The notes under the pieces were generated by a model. The model saw nothing but the letters and a program-made list of their open reading frames with translations. It was not told the DNA's origin and ran no database searches. The translations under genes and the position numbers were made by a program. 64,000 nucleotides of DNA from Amborella trichopoda. Taxonomy: Eukaryota; Streptophyta; Magnoliopsida; Amborellales; Amborellaceae. The stretch is from assembly GCF_000471905.2 (NCBI RefSeq), contig NW_006499801.1, positions 2,109,967 through 2,173,966 on the forward strand, in the 5' to 3' direction. Numbering within the stretch: position 1 is the stretch's first letter; the number at the start of each line of letters is the position of its first letter. Shown here piece after piece: positions 63,008 through 64,000 of this stretch.

Positions 63008-63495
63008 CTAAAATTTACATTGTGTCGACCTGATATTCTCCTTTGCAACCATCTTTGAGATCAGCTTACTGAGCTTCACGGCAAAGGGTCCTGGCTCCAC
63101 AATATTAACATCCACCCTATCCTCCGAACACCACTTTCCAGGGACCACTCCATTTCGTGGTCGCTTCAAAATCTCACTATCAATTTTGTTCAGGATAGGA
63201 TCATCCTCTTGAAACCTCCTTGCAAATGCAGCCCCGCTATTTGTCATATCCTCGAAGTGAGTTAGATTAAGGAAATTTGGATCTGATTTTGGAGGGGTGT
63301 CCCATACTAAGAACCTCAAGTCAGTATTCACTGTGGTGTTCTGGAATTGAGGTGAGTTGCAGAGAACCGTATGGAAATAAGCTTCTAATGGGAGGAGAAC
63401 ATTGGTGAAGTACATTAGAACTCTTCTAGGTAGGTTGTCATATCCAGTAACACAGTATTCCATAAAAGATCTACTCAAAATAACCCACGGAGAAC
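63008..63495 (-). CDS. GLCAT14: Beta-glucuronosyltransferase GlcAT14-like, last exon only
   Basis: A GT14-family enzyme that adds glucuronic acid to arabinogalactan proteins in the Golgi. Only the terminal exon (162 residues) is in the window; the acceptor CAACAG lies at 63501-63496 on the minus strand, and the exon opens in phase with GSPWVILSRSFMEYCV. Motifs of the family seen in order: GYDNLPRRVLMYFTNVLLP, YFHTVLCNSPQFQNTTVN, LRFLVWDTPPKSDPN, then FARRFQEDDPILNKIDSEIL and PGKWC. The end (NIRSTQCKF) matches the family's usual C-terminus. Compared with the best-known members, the loop after GKWC is short. Upstream exons lie past the right edge; 63496-64000 is intron. A, B or C paralogue not decided. 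Confidence 0.9.
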
Positions 63496-64000
63496 CTGTT
63501 GCATACAAAATGAAAAAGATAAAAAAAGAATGAAAGTGGCATTATCACTTCCTTTTGGAAGCTAAAATCATATTAACAATTAGCTAGCTAGGTCTGAATC
63601 TCTGAAGATTCAAGGGAAGTGTGACACAACATAATTTAATGAAGTGAAGATGACAACTTCTAATAAAATGGCACAATCGTTTCTTTCTTTGATAAATAAT
63701 CTATCTAGTATCTGTTCTTATAATGTCTTCCTGTTTATTACAATGCAAATTCTATATTAACGAAAAAATTGTGTAGGTTATTTGGATTTTTATCTTCACA
63801 AAAGAACAACTTCTTTCTCGACAACAATGATTTTCCCTCGACTAGAAAAGTGCCAACATATCTCATTGCAAAAGCACCCCTTAGTTCTCATAGTAAATTA
63901 ATCAGAACTTTTAAGTCAGTTATAGTTGGAACATACTTGCAAAAGTTGAGCATTCTTCACAGCGAGCATATACACAGCCCCCACCTCCCCCTCCCACCCC
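63496..64000 (-). other. Intron of the GlcAT14-like gene
   Basis: No exon of the family is recognisable between 63496 and the window end, which closes with a C-rich run. The preceding exon must lie outside. Confidence 0.6.

Noticed and set aside
1-64000. Gene cluster or new multi-gene system
   Set aside because: The six genes belong to unrelated pathways, lie far apart with their own introns and promoters, and share no common theme.

Overview
This window is nuclear DNA from a flowering plant. It is AT-rich, its genes are split by many GT-AG introns, and every recognisable protein is a plant family: PIEZO, a CW-MBD protein, an RF298/MIP1-type RING ligase, dual-targeted PPDK, a PRCC-like protein and GlcAT14. 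The spaces between genes hold plant L1 and RTE LINE remains, SINE-like pieces and several MITE-like families. A eudicot or magnoliid is likely, but I cannot name the species. Two runs of N (7652-7829 and 51513-51568) are assembly gaps beside microsatellites.

Layout. 1-9185 (+): the C-terminal 1,430 or so residues of a PIEZO mechanosensitive channel, whose gene begins left of the window. 9186-16588: a gene-free stretch with a decayed L1-type LINE (10745-14060) that carries a nested MITE, and a second LINE RNase H fragment near 15.2 kb. 16589-17499 (-): a small MBD4-like gene with a 9-codon first exon. 17.5-23.6 kb: AT-rich DNA with at least four MITE-like elements. 23.65-29.0 kb (+): an RF298/MIP1-like RING E3 ligase with a clear TATA box. 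29.0-37.7 kb: two RTE-type LINE remnants, MITEs and SINE-like fragments. 37.7-54.4 kb (+): a complete 20-exon PPDK gene (958 aa), probably with a distal leader exon. Its introns hold an RTE tail, a MITE, a SINE-like fragment, a striking foldback MITE and a long GA microsatellite. 56731-60803 (+): a two-exon PRCC-like gene. 63008-63495 (-): the last exon of a GlcAT14-type glucuronosyltransferase that continues past the right edge.

The genes are unrelated housekeeping or development genes, each with its own promoter, and nothing suggests a cluster. The most interesting points are structural. Two genes carry tandemly duplicated 3' splice acceptors of which only the last copy keeps the frame (PIEZO 37 bp x3; PRCC-like 53 bp x2). 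PPDK keeps an in-frame ATG overlapping its intron-1 acceptor, with a TATA-like sequence upstream, as expected for the cytosolic isoform. A 362-bp foldback MITE sits nine bases past a PPDK exon. I did not find a previously undescribed biological system.
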